Notes under the pieces: generated by a model
Database searches by the model: none
Seen by the model: the letters and a program-made list of their open reading frames with translations, nothing else
What the model was told of the DNA's origin: nothing
Shown: piece by piece, positions 54,432 through 64,000 of the stretch
Layout of the letters: every line of letters begins with the position of its first letter
Position numbering within the stretch: position 1 is the first letter of the stretch
NCBI GenBank assembly: GCA_032164245.1
Contig: JAVMKO010000165.1
Coordinates: forward strand, 1 to 64,000
DNA length: 64,000 nt
Source: Sternotherus odoratus
Taxonomy: Eukaryota; Chordata; Testudines; Kinosternidae
Direction: 5' to 3'
Translations under genes and position numbers: made by a program

Positions 54432-55276
54432 CAGCGGTCGCCAACAGGTGGTCTGCGGACCACTGGTGGTCCGCGGGAAAATTTTAGTGGTCCGCGGGGC
54501 CGGGCTCCATCATGGCCACCCCTCCACGCAGGCAAGAGGCTGCGGGCCTCCCCGTCTCCCGCCGCGCGAGCCGGGGGGCCCGAGCCACGCCGCGTTGCTG
54601 AGGCCGGTAGGGGGGCCGAGCCGCGCCGCTGAGGAGGGGGGGAAGGGGGGACCGCTGCGCCGCGCCGCTGAGGAGGGGGGGAAGGGGGGACCGCCGAGCC
54701 GCGCCGCTGAGGCGGGGGGGGGGAAAGGGGCCGCCAAGCTGCGCCGCTGAGGCTGGGGGGGAAGGAGGGGCCGCTGCGCCGCGCCGCTGAGGCCGGAGGG
54801 GGGGAAGGAGGGGCCGCCGCGCCGCGCCGCTGAGGCCGGAGGGGGGGAAGGAGGGGCCGGCGAGCCGAGCCGCTGAGGCCGGGGGGGGCGGAGGGGGCCG
54901 GCGAGCCGAGCCGCTGAGGCCGGGGGGGGGAGGGGGGCTGCCGAGCCCGGGGGGGGGGGATGAGCCGCGCCGCTGAGACCGGGGGGGGGGCAATCCCCGT
55001 CGCTGAGGCCGGAGGGGGGCCGAGCCACACCGTGCTGCTGAGGCGGGGGGGGCCGAACCGCGCCGGTCGAGCGGGAGGGAGCCGTGCCGGTTGAGAGGGG
55101 GGGGGCCGCGCCGGTCGAGCGGGGGGGCGGGTCCCACGCCGGTCGAGCGGGCCCGCGCCGGTCGAGCGGGGGGGGCCCACGCTGGTCGAGCCGGGGGGCC
55201 CCTGCGTCGAGCGGGGGGGGCCCCCGCGCCACGCCACTTTAGTGGTCCCTGAAGACCAAAAGGTTGGCGACCACTG
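54432..55276. mobile_element. hAT element with 8-bp TSD (unit B)
   Basis: Copy of 37108-37957 with the same CACTAGAG duplications at 54424-54431 and 55277-55284. It is 5 bp shorter in total. All differences I see are lengths of G runs in the tandem interior. Confidence 0.93.
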
Positions 55277-55511
55277 CACTAGAGGTCATTACTTTCCCCT
55301 TTCTTTTCCTCATTCACCTGATCTTAATCAGTTATTTGATCAAGTTCTGCACTCCAGATTTCCTGTCCTATCCATTGCTGTCTGCTTCTAGCATTCAATA
55401 CTATTGAGTATATATCCTTAATTTCCTATCTCCATAGGACTAATCTCATTATAATAGTGTGTTAATGGATCTCCTTCAGTCTATATGCTGTATAGATTTT
55501 ATATATATATA

Positions 55512-56197
55512 CTAGCATAAGTGCCCGGCGCTGCTCGGGTCAGTCGGAGGTGGGGAGGTGGCAGACAGCTGACACCCCCTGACCAACCCCAACACCTCAC
55601 CCCTCACCCACCCCGACACCTTCCCACCCCCCAAGCAAACCCGACACCCCCACCTCACCCCCCGACCGAACCCGAACCCCCACCTCACTTACCGTCCCAC
55701 CAAACCCAACTCAGATCCGTCGCAGGCGGGGAGGGGGCCCAGAGCCGAGGGATTCCGGGGACCTTCGCAGGTGGGGGGCGGCACAGAGCTGATGGATTCT
55801 GGGGTTCCGTTTGGAGGGGGGAGGGGCAGAGAACTGAGGGATCTCCGGGGTTCCGTTGGGAGGGGGGAGGGGCAGAGAACTGAGGGATCTCCGGGGTTCC
55901 GTTGGAGGAGGGAGGGGTGAGCTGAGCGAGTGAGGTGTCTGTTGGAGGGGGGTATTATGACATCATCACCACCTAACTGCCCAGCTGATGTGATTGGCCC
56001 TTAAAGACTTTCACCCCTGGGGGGCGTCAGAGGTGAGATCCGAAAATTTTTCGACCCTTACCAAGATCTAGACCCCAAGACCCCTCACTGTACCAAAATT
56101 CAAGTCTCTGGCTCAAACGGTGCGGGAGGACTTCGCAGTCATACGTACATACATACATACACCACCTGACTTTTATATAGATAGATAGATAGATAGA
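55512..56197 (-). mobile_element. Helitron-like element (unit B)
   Basis: Copy of 38193-38878, identical ends. GGTGAGGG in unit A is GGTGCGGG here. Confidence 0.85.
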
Positions 56198-56433
56198 TTA
56201 CAGGCTGAAAATCTGTTCCTAACTTCCACCGTGTAACAAAAAGGTAAAACAATAGAGTAAGAATGCAGGTTGCAGTCCTAAAATTGATGTTCCAGATTTA
56301 CAAAGAAAGTCAATATCCCTGAAATTTCATCTTTGGGTGTTCGCGTTGCTGCATGCTTGTGCAAGACGAACCTAAAAAGGAGAAAGATTAACCAATAACA
56401 ATTGTAATGAACACATGCTGCCATATCCTAAAG

Positions 56434-57093
56434 AAGGGGTGGGCAAACTACGGCCCGGGGGCCGCATCCAGCTCTCCAGATGTTTTAATCCGGCCCTTAA
56501 GCTCCCTCCAGGGAGCGGGTCCAGGGCTTGCTCTGCTCCAGCTGGGAGCTTGCCCCACTCCGCGCAGCTCCTGGAAGCAGCAGCATGCCCCTCTTCCAGC
56601 TCCTGTGCGTAGAGATAGCCAGGGGGCTCTGCATGCTAGGTCCACCCCAAGTGCTGCCCCCACAGCTCCTATTGGCCAGGAACCACAGTGAATGGGAGCT
56701 GCAGAGGTGGCACCTGAAAACGGGCAGCACACAGAGCGCAGAGTTGCTTGGCCGCGCTTCCACATAGGACATAATGGGGGACATGCTGCTGCTTCTGGGA
56801 GCTGCTTGAGGTAAGTGCCACCCGGAGCCTGCACCCTTGACCCCCTCCCATGCCCCAAACCCCTGCCCCAGCCCTGATACCCCTCCTGCTCATGAACCCC
56901 TTGGTGCCAGCCCAGAACACCCTCCAGGCACCCCCAACCCCTCATTCCCAGCCCCACTCCATAGCCCGCAACCCCAGCTAGGGCCCTCAGCCACTCCTTC
57001 ACCCCAACCCCCAATTTTGCAAGCATTCATGGCCCACTATACAATTTCCATACACAGATGTGGACCTCTGGCCAAAACATTTGCCCAACCCTG
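56434..57093. mobile_element. hAT (Charlie-like) element (unit B)
   Basis: Copy of 39115-39774. The right target duplication reads CCCTAAAG here instead of TCCTAAAG, a change after duplication. Confidence 0.9.
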
Positions 57094-57436
57094 CCCTAAA
57101 GCCACCTACACTGGAAAAAACAGAGGGCATGTTCACCCTTGAGTTAAATCCTAAGTACTACGGGTAGCTCTCTCCCACTCCGGAAAGCACTGTTTGTATA
57201 CAGACCACTTGAGTTAAGCCCCAAGTCTGTGTATTTTCCCAACTAGCTGAACAGACCCACAACGTGTAAAACCATATTTTCTGGGTGTGCCAAGATCCAG
57301 GCAGAGCTGAGAGGAAAGGAATTTAAGAAGAGAGATGACTGGCAGAGTCTAATGGAAACTGATGGCCCGTTAACTTAACTACAGGGACAATAGCAATGCT
57401 AGGCACCACCACAAACTAGTTGCAATTCATAGCCAA

Positions 57437-57663
57437 GTACCGTATTTTTCGTCTTATAGGACGCTCCGGCCTATAAGACGCCCCCTCGTTTTTTAATAAA
57501 AAATCCGGACAAAAAAAAAAAAAAAAAAAGCGTCCCGGTTCCCCCCTCCCCGCCGCGGGTGGGCTGCCGAGGTTCCCCCCTCCCCGCCGGACCAAAAAAA
57601 AAAAAAGCGCCTCGCTCTCCCGTCCCCGCCACGCGGGCGGGCTGCCGGGAGTGCTCCCTCAAG
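57437..57663. mobile_element. Short element with CGTCTTATAGGACGC ends, A-tracts and GC module (unit B)
   Basis: Copy of 40118-40345. The A-tracts and the CGCCGCGGGTGGGC segment differ slightly. Confidence 0.65.
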
Positions 57664-57854
57664 ACACTCAAGACACAGAGAATTCAGGCTCTGAAGCCAA
57701 GGGGGAAACTACAGTCGGAGAGAGGCAAACTATGAAAATACCCTGAAGTCTCCGCACAGCTGGCGGTTTTACACATTTCCCCCTTTCAAAAGAAATTCTC
57801 TCCCCAGTGTGTGGCCTCCCCCACAGAAACAACCTAACCCGACCCGTCCCCCCC

Positions 57855-58400
57855 ATGCGCCCCCAGGTCCCTCCCCCTCCCTCCTCCTCAGGTCCCCCTC
57901 CCCCCACACCACCCACATCCCTCCCCCCGCCCCCGACATCCCTCCAACGCCCTCCTCCTCAGGTCCCCCTCCCCCCATACCCCCCACATCCCTCCCCCCG
58001 CCTCCGACATCCCTCCTCCTCAGGTCCCCCTCCCCCCATACCCCCACATCCCTCCCCCCGCCCCCGACATCCCTCCCCCACCTCCTCCTCCGGTCCCCCT
58101 CCCCCCATACCTCCCACATCCCTCCCCTCGCCCCCGACATCACTCCCCCTCCCTCCTCCTCAGGTCCCCCTCCCCCCATACCCCCCACATCCCTCCCCCC
58201 GCCCCCGACACCCCTCCCCCTCCCTCCTCCCCAGGTCCCCCTCCCCCCATACCCCCCACATCCCTCCCCCCGCCCCCAACATCCCTCCCCCTCCCTCCTC
58301 CTCAGGTCCCCCTCCCCCCATACCCCTCCCCCACATCCCTCCCCCCGCCCCCGACATCCCTCCCCCTCCCCAGGTCCCCCTCCCCCACCTCCTCCCTCAG
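57855..58400. repeat. 71-bp pyrimidine-rich minisatellite (unit B)
   Basis: Same units as 40515-41240 but about 180 bp shorter overall, equal to roughly two to three fewer units. One unit reads CTCCTCCGGTCC where CTCAGGTCC is usual. Confidence 0.92.
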
Positions 58401-59830
58401 AAACACCCGCTGCTCGCTGCCCCCCCCCCGCTCACCGGGGCAGGCTACACTGGAAGGCGGGAGAGCGGGCGGGGCCCGGGTCAGAGGAGCCGAGACAACG
58501 ACGCTGCCCCCGCCCCGTGAGGACCCGCCCCCCCCCTCCGCGGCACGGGGGAGGCAGCGGAGAAAAGGGGGGGTCCTGGGAGGGGAACCCCAAAGCAGGC
58601 GTGGGGTATTGGGGGCGGGTGCCACTGCAGGGTATAGGGGGCACCCTTCACCTGCCTCACCCCCTCCATGCCATGGGGTTCTGTGCACCCCACTTTCCCT
58701 CTCCCCCCTCCACCGGGACCCCTATTTTGTAGGCTGTAAGGGCTGGGTATCCCCCCGTAAGCCACGACCCATGTCCCTGTTGGGGCACCCCCTGATACAG
58801 GGGGGTTCTATGCAAATGAGGCGTCCTATACCAAGGAGTGGGGGTGAGTTGCATAACATGGCACCACCGGGGAAGGAGCAAAATCGGGCCCACTCCCTCG
58901 CCATGGCAATCAGATTCGTGGGGGGCAGGGGTTAGGGGGCAGTGACCCGCACGTTCACAGGGGCCACCGGTGAATCAATGAGGGGCCTCCAGCTCTTTCA
59001 CTTGCATAAGCCCCGAGGGCGGGCGAAGTCCGGGCGTTAAGGACGTCCATTTCACCTTAACTCTGCCCCCCCCGCCTATGCGTTTGGCTACAGCCCCCTC
59101 GTTGGCTGGGTTCGAGACTCTAGAACCCCAGCACAGGCCCCTTTCTTTTGAGCTGCGGAGGAGGTTGGTCACAACAGTAGGTTGTTATCCCCTAGGCAGA
59201 TCCAGACACCCCAGGGCGGGGCGGGGGCATGTGAATGTCAAGAATCTGGACAACTGAATTCTTAGGCTTTCCTCTGGGAGGGCAGTGGGGGCTGGTGGGT
59301 CAGAGCAGGGGGGGCTGGGAGCCAGGCGTCCTGGGTCCTCTCCCCACCTCTGGAAGGGGAGTGGGGCCTAGCGGTTAGAGCACGAGGCGGTTGGGAGCCA
59401 GGACTCCTGGGTTCTCTCCCTGACTCTGGGACAGGAGTGGGGGCGGGTGGGTTAGATCAGAGGGGAATCGGAGCCAGGACTCCTGGGTTCCCAGCTCGGG
59501 GAGGGGGTTAGTGTATCCGCCCTGGGCATGTGCCCCATATCGGGGGGAGGGGCGCCTCTTCCCCCTCCCTTGCCCAGCCCTGCCCCCAGCCATCGCAATT
59601 CGCATGGGGTGACTCCCTCGCACGTCGGCGCGTGCAGCCAGCGTGTGAGCACGTGCAAGATTCCCACCAAGCTCACTCCCGACCCACAGCCCCTGCCCTG
59701 CCCCTGCCACACCTGGGCCAGTGCCCCTCACTCCTGCCTTACAGCCCTACACTGCCTCTCGGGAGCAGGGGGCACAGAGATGTAGCTGGACTGCATCCAG
59801 TGGAAGTGGGGGGCACTGGGGGTCATGCTG
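58400..59830 (+). repeat. Shared block, copy in unit B
   Basis: Copy of 41240-42682, ending at the same GGGGTCATGCTG junction into minisatellite III. Octamer ATGCAAAT near 58811. Confidence 0.87.
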
Positions 59831-62800
59831 GGTTTGTCGGGGTCGGTGCAGCGCCCAGTACAGTGGTGGGGTGTGATCTTTGTCGGGGTCGGTGCAGCGC
59901 CCAGTACAGTGGTGGGGTGTGATCTTTGTAAGGGTTAGTGCAGTGCCCAGTACAGTGGTGGGGTGTGATCTTTGTCAGGGTCGGTGCAGCGCCCAGTACA
60001 GGGGTGCGGTGTGATCTTTGTCAGGGTCAGTGCAGCGCCCAGGACAGTGGTGGGGTGTGATCTTTGTCGGGGTCGGTGCAGCGCCCGGTACAGTGGTGGG
60101 GTGTGATCTTTGTCGGGGTCGGTGCAGCGCCCAGTACAGTGCCGGGGTGTGATCTTTGTCGGGGTCAGTGCAGTGCCCAGTAAAGTGGTGGGGTGTGATC
60201 TTTGTCGGGGTCAGTGCAGTGCCCAGTACAGTGGTGGGGTGTGATCTTTGTTGGGGTCAGTGCAGTGCCCAGTACAGTGGTGGGGGTGTGATCTTTGTCG
60301 GGGTCAGTGCAGCGCCCAGTACAGTGGTGGGGTGTGATCTTTGTCGGGGTCAGTGCAGTGCCCAGTACAGTGGTGGGGTGTGATCTTTGTCGGGGTCAGT
60401 ACAGTGGTGGGGTGTGATCTTTGTCAGGGTCGGTGCAGTGCCCAGTACAGTGGTGGGGTGTGATCTTTGTCGGGGTCGGTGCAGCGCCCGGTACAGTGGT
60501 GGGGTGTGATCTTTGTCAGGATCGGCGCAGCGCCCGGTACAGTGGTGGGGTGTGATCTTTGTCGGGGTCAGTGCAGTGCCCAGTACAGTGGTGGGGTGTG
60601 ATCTTTGTCAGGGTCAGTGCAGTGCCCAGTACAGTGGTGGGGTGTGATCTTTGTCGGGGTCAGTGCAGTGCCCAGTACAGTGATGGGGTGTGATCTTTGT
60701 CGGGGTCAGTGCAGTGTCCAGTACAGTGGTGGGGTGTGATCTTTGTCGGGGTCAGTGCAGCGCCCAGTACAGTGGCGGGGTGTGATCTTTGTCGGGGTCA
60801 GTGCAGTGCCCAGTACAGTGGTGGGGTGTGATCTTTGTCAGGGTCAGGGCAGTGCCCAGTACAGCGGTGGGGTGTGATCTTTGTCAGGGTCAGTGCAGTG
60901 CACAGTACAGTGGTGGGGTGTGATCTTTGTCGGGGTCGGTGCAGCACCCGGTACAGTGGTGGGGTGTGATCTTTGTCAGGGTCGGTGCAGTGCACAGTAC
61001 AGTGGTGGGGTGTGATCTTTGTCGGGGTCGGTGCAGCGCCCGGTACAGTGGTGGGGTGTGATCTTTGTCGGGGTCAGTACAGTGGTGGGGTGTGATCTTT
61101 GTCAGGGTCGGTGCAGTGCACAGCACAGTGGTGGGGTGTGATCTTTGTCGGGGTCGGTGCAGCGCCCAGTACAGTGGTGGAGTGTGATCTTTGTCGGGGT
61201 CAGTGCAGTGCCCAGTACAGTGGTGGGGTGTGATCTTTGTCAGGGTCGGTGCAGTGCACAGTACAGTGGTGGGGTGTGATCTTTGTCGGGGTCGGTGCAG
61301 CGCCCGGTACAGTGGTGGGGTGTGATCTTTGTCAGGGTCGGTGCAGTGCACAGTACAGTGGTGGGGTGTGATCTTTGTCGGGGTCGGTGCAGTGCCCGGT
61401 ACAGTGGTGGGGTGTGATCTTTGTTGGGGTCAGTACAGTGGTGGGGTGTGATCTTTGTCAGGGTCGGTGCAGCGCCCGGTACAGTGGTGGGGTGTGATCT
61501 TTGTCGGGGTCGGTGCAGTGCCCGGTACAGTGGTGGGGTGTGATCTTTGTCGGGGTCAGTGCAGTGCCCAGTACAGTGGTGGGGTGTGATCTTTGTCGGG
61601 GTCTGTGCAGTGCCCAGTACAGTGGTGGGGTGTGATCTTTGTCGGGGTCAGTGCAGTGCCCAGTACAGTGGTGGGGTGTGATCTTTGTCGGGGTCAGTGC
61701 AGTGCCCAGTACAGTGGTGGGGTGTGATCTTTGTCAGGGTCAGTGCAGTGCACAGTACAGTGGTGGGGTGTGATCTTTGTCGGGGTCGGTGCAGCGCCCG
61801 GTACAGTGGTGGGGTGTGATCTTTGTCAGGGTCGGTGCAGTGCACAGTACAGTGGTGGGGTGTGATCTTTGTCAGGGTCGGTGCAGCGCCCGGTACAGTG
61901 GTGGGGTGTGACCTTTGTCGGGGTCAGTACAGTGGTGGGGTGTGATCTTTCTCGGGGTCGGTGCAGCGCCCAGTACAATGGCGGGGTATGATCTTTGTCG
62001 GGGTCAGTGCAGTGCCCAGTACAGTGGTGGGGTGTGATCTTTGTCGGGGTCGGTGCAGTGCCCAGTACAGTGGTGGGGTGTGATCTTTGTCGGGGTCAGT
62101 GCAGTGCCCAGTACAGTGGTGGGGTGTGATCTTTGTCAGGGTCGGTGCAGTGCACAGTACAGTGGTGGGGTGTGATCTTTGTCAGGGTCGGTGCAGCGCC
62201 CGGTACAGTGGTGGGGTGTGACCTTTGTCGGGGTCAGTACAGTGGTGGGGTGTGATCTTTCTCGGGGTCGGTGCAGCGCCCAGTACAATGGCGGGGTATG
62301 ATCTTTGTCGGGGTCAGTGCAGTGCCCAGTACAGTGGTGGGGTGTGATCTTTGTCGGGGTCGGTGCAGTGCCCAGTACAGTGGTGGGGTGTGATCTTTGT
62401 CGGGGTCAGTGCAGTGCCCAGTACAGTGGTGGGGTGTGATCTTTGTCAGGGTTGGTGCAGTGCACAGTACAGTGGTGGGGTGTGATCTTTGTCGGGGTCG
62501 GTGCAGCGCCCGGTACAGTGGTGGGGTGTGATCTTTGTCAGGGTCGGTGCAGTGCACAGTACAGTGGTGGGGTGTGATCTTTGTCGGGGTCGGTGCAGTG
62601 CCCGGTACAGTGGTGGGGTGTGATCTTTGTCGGGGTCGGTACAGTGGTGGGGTGTGATCTTTGTCAGGGTCGGTGCAGCGCCCGGTACAGTGGTGGGGTG
62701 TGATCTTTGTCGGGGTCGGTGCAGTGCCCGGTACAGTGGTGGGGTGTGATCTTTGTTGGGGTCAGTGCAGTGCCCAGTACAGTGGTGGGGTGTGATCTTT

Positions 62801-64000
62801 GTCGGGGTCAGTGCAGTGCCCAGTACAGTGGTGGGGTGTGATCTTTGTCGGGGTCGGTGCAGTGCCCAGTACAGTGGTGGGGTGTGATCTTTGTCGGGGT
62901 CGGTGCAGCGCCCAGTACAGTGGTGGGGTGTGATCTTTGTCGGGGTCAGTGCAGTGCCCAGTACAGTGGTGGGGTGTGATCTTTGTCGGGGTCGGTGCAG
63001 TGCCCGGTACAGTGGTGGGGTGTGATCTTTGTCAGGGTCGGTGCAGTGCCCGGTACAGTGGTGGGGTGTGATCTTTGTCGGGGTCGGTGCAGTGCCCGGT
63101 ACAGTGGTGGGGTGTGATCTTTGCCAGGCTCGGTGCAGTGCCCGGTACAGGGGTGGGGTGTGATCTTTGTCAGGGTCAGTGCAATGCCCAGTACAGTGGT
63201 GGGGTGTGATCTTTGTCGGGGTCAGTGCAGTGCCAGGCCCAACGGGGACACAGATCTCAGTCTGGGTCTCTGAAGTGCCCAGCACCATGGAGGTAGCAAC
63301 GTGGGCAGCAGTCGTGCGCTGCCCGGCACAAGGGGGGCTGTGATCTCCGTCCAGGTCTCACTTTTCCCTGGCACAATATGGGACCAGATGTCAGCTGGGA
63401 TCTCTGCACTGCCCAGCCCAACAGGGGCTCAGATCTCCGTTGGGGTCTCCACAGCACTTGTCAGAACAGTGGGGTCTGACCTCTGTTTGGGGTCTCTGCA
63501 GGGCCTGGCAGGACAGGGCCTAGATCTCAGTTGGGGTCTCTGCAGGGCCTGGCAGGACAGGGCCCAGATCTCAGTTGGGGTCTCTGCAGGGCCTGGCAGG
63601 ACAGGGCCCAGATCTCAGTAGGGGTCTCTGCAGGGCCTGGCAGGACAGGGCCCAGATCTCAGTTGGGGTCTCTGCAGGGCCTGGCAGGACAGGGCCCAGA
63701 TCTCAGTTGGGGTCTCTGCAGGGCCTGGCAGGACAGGGCCCAGATCTCAGTTGGGGTCTCTGCAGGGCCCGGCAGGACAGGGGCCCTGATTTTGTTTGAC
63801 ATCTCTGCAGCACTTGGAAGAACGGGAGCTGGATTTCACTCCGTGGGGTTGCAGGGCCCGGCCCAACAGGGTCCCCGTTAGGGTCACGGTAGCGCCCGGC
63901 ACAACAATTTCCCCGCTCTCTGTAGGGGTCTGTGCAGTTCCTGGCACCGCGAAGGCCCCAAACTCGGTCAGGGTTTGTGCAGGGCCCATCCTGACCTCAG
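59831..64000. repeat. Minisatellite III tract 2 and start of unit C
   Basis: 59831-63236 holds about 74 units of 46 bp. A 310-bp block (six 46-bp units plus one 34-bp unit) is itself duplicated: ACCTTTGTCG occurs at 61911 and 62221 with the same private variants (TCTTTCTCGG, GTACAATGGCGGGG). 63480-63790 holds seven 44-bp units. 63790-64000 is the degenerate edge, cut by the window end. Confidence 0.92.

Larger units (their letters stand above)
46155..63236 (+). repeat. Tandem segmental duplication, unit B (about 17.1 kb)
   Basis: Collinear with unit A across all inserted transposons, including identical insertion sites and target duplications, so the insertions predate the duplication. It differs by single substitutions (for example at 50164 and 52249), homopolymer lengths, minisatellite copy numbers and the extra 692 bp at 47762-48453. 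Confidence 0.93.

Noticed and set aside
62446..63288. 280-codon minus-strand frame with 46-residue repeats
   Set aside because: This is the direct consequence of a stop-free 46-bp tandem unit read in rotating phase. The same text appears in every frame of every tract.

Overview
The window reads as vertebrate nuclear DNA, most likely from a turtle. CR1 LINE 3' ends lie in both orientations, tRNA-derived SINEs have turtle-type tails, and there are hAT elements, short terminal-inverted-repeat (TIR) elements, Helitrons and a KRAB locus typical of reptile zinc-finger clusters. Genes are split into short exons with GT/AG boundaries, so very few long open frames are real. The species call comes from recognising repeat families from memory, not from a search.

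Layout. 1-1540 is a CpG-rich promoter region. 1540-8660 holds two copies of a KRAB zinc-finger 5' locus, separated by a CR1, two SINEs and an old interspersed repeat. Each copy is damaged at a different point. 8690-10810 is a nest of transposons: CR1, a hairpin element, a hAT transposase remnant and another CR1. 10810-16860 is mostly AT-richer intron-like or intergenic DNA with two candidate exons, a Helitron and a 46-bp minisatellite. 17500-18790 carries the 3' end of a coiled-coil gene on the minus strand. Its last exon is duplicated and its intron holds a 60-bp minisatellite. 19800-27700 mixes TIR elements, SINEs, GC-box repeats, a minus-strand promoter module and a second 46-bp minisatellite.

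From about 27.7 kb to the window end the DNA is a tandem segmental duplication with a period of about 17 kb: unit A about 29.4-46.2 kb, unit B about 46.2-63.2 kb, and the start of unit C. Each unit carries a promoter module, head-to-head coiled-coil exons, exons related to a Kv-channel beta subunit (KCNAB3-like) on both strands, a vWFD-like exon pair, a 75-bp tRNA-like tandem repeat, CR1, TIR, hAT and Helitron insertions, a 71-bp pyrimidine minisatellite, and finally a large 46-bp/44-bp minisatellite. The gene pieces are out of order and out of orientation, so each unit looks like an assortment of gene fragments rather than a working gene.

The strongest observations are: the reciprocal damage of the two KRAB copies; the 17-kb units with minisatellite junctions; one promoter module (NRF1-, ETS- and ZNF143-like sites) present four times; KCNAB exons on opposite strands; a 692-bp deletion with 4-bp microhomology separating unit A from unit B; and minisatellites in which 46 bp recurs as the period.
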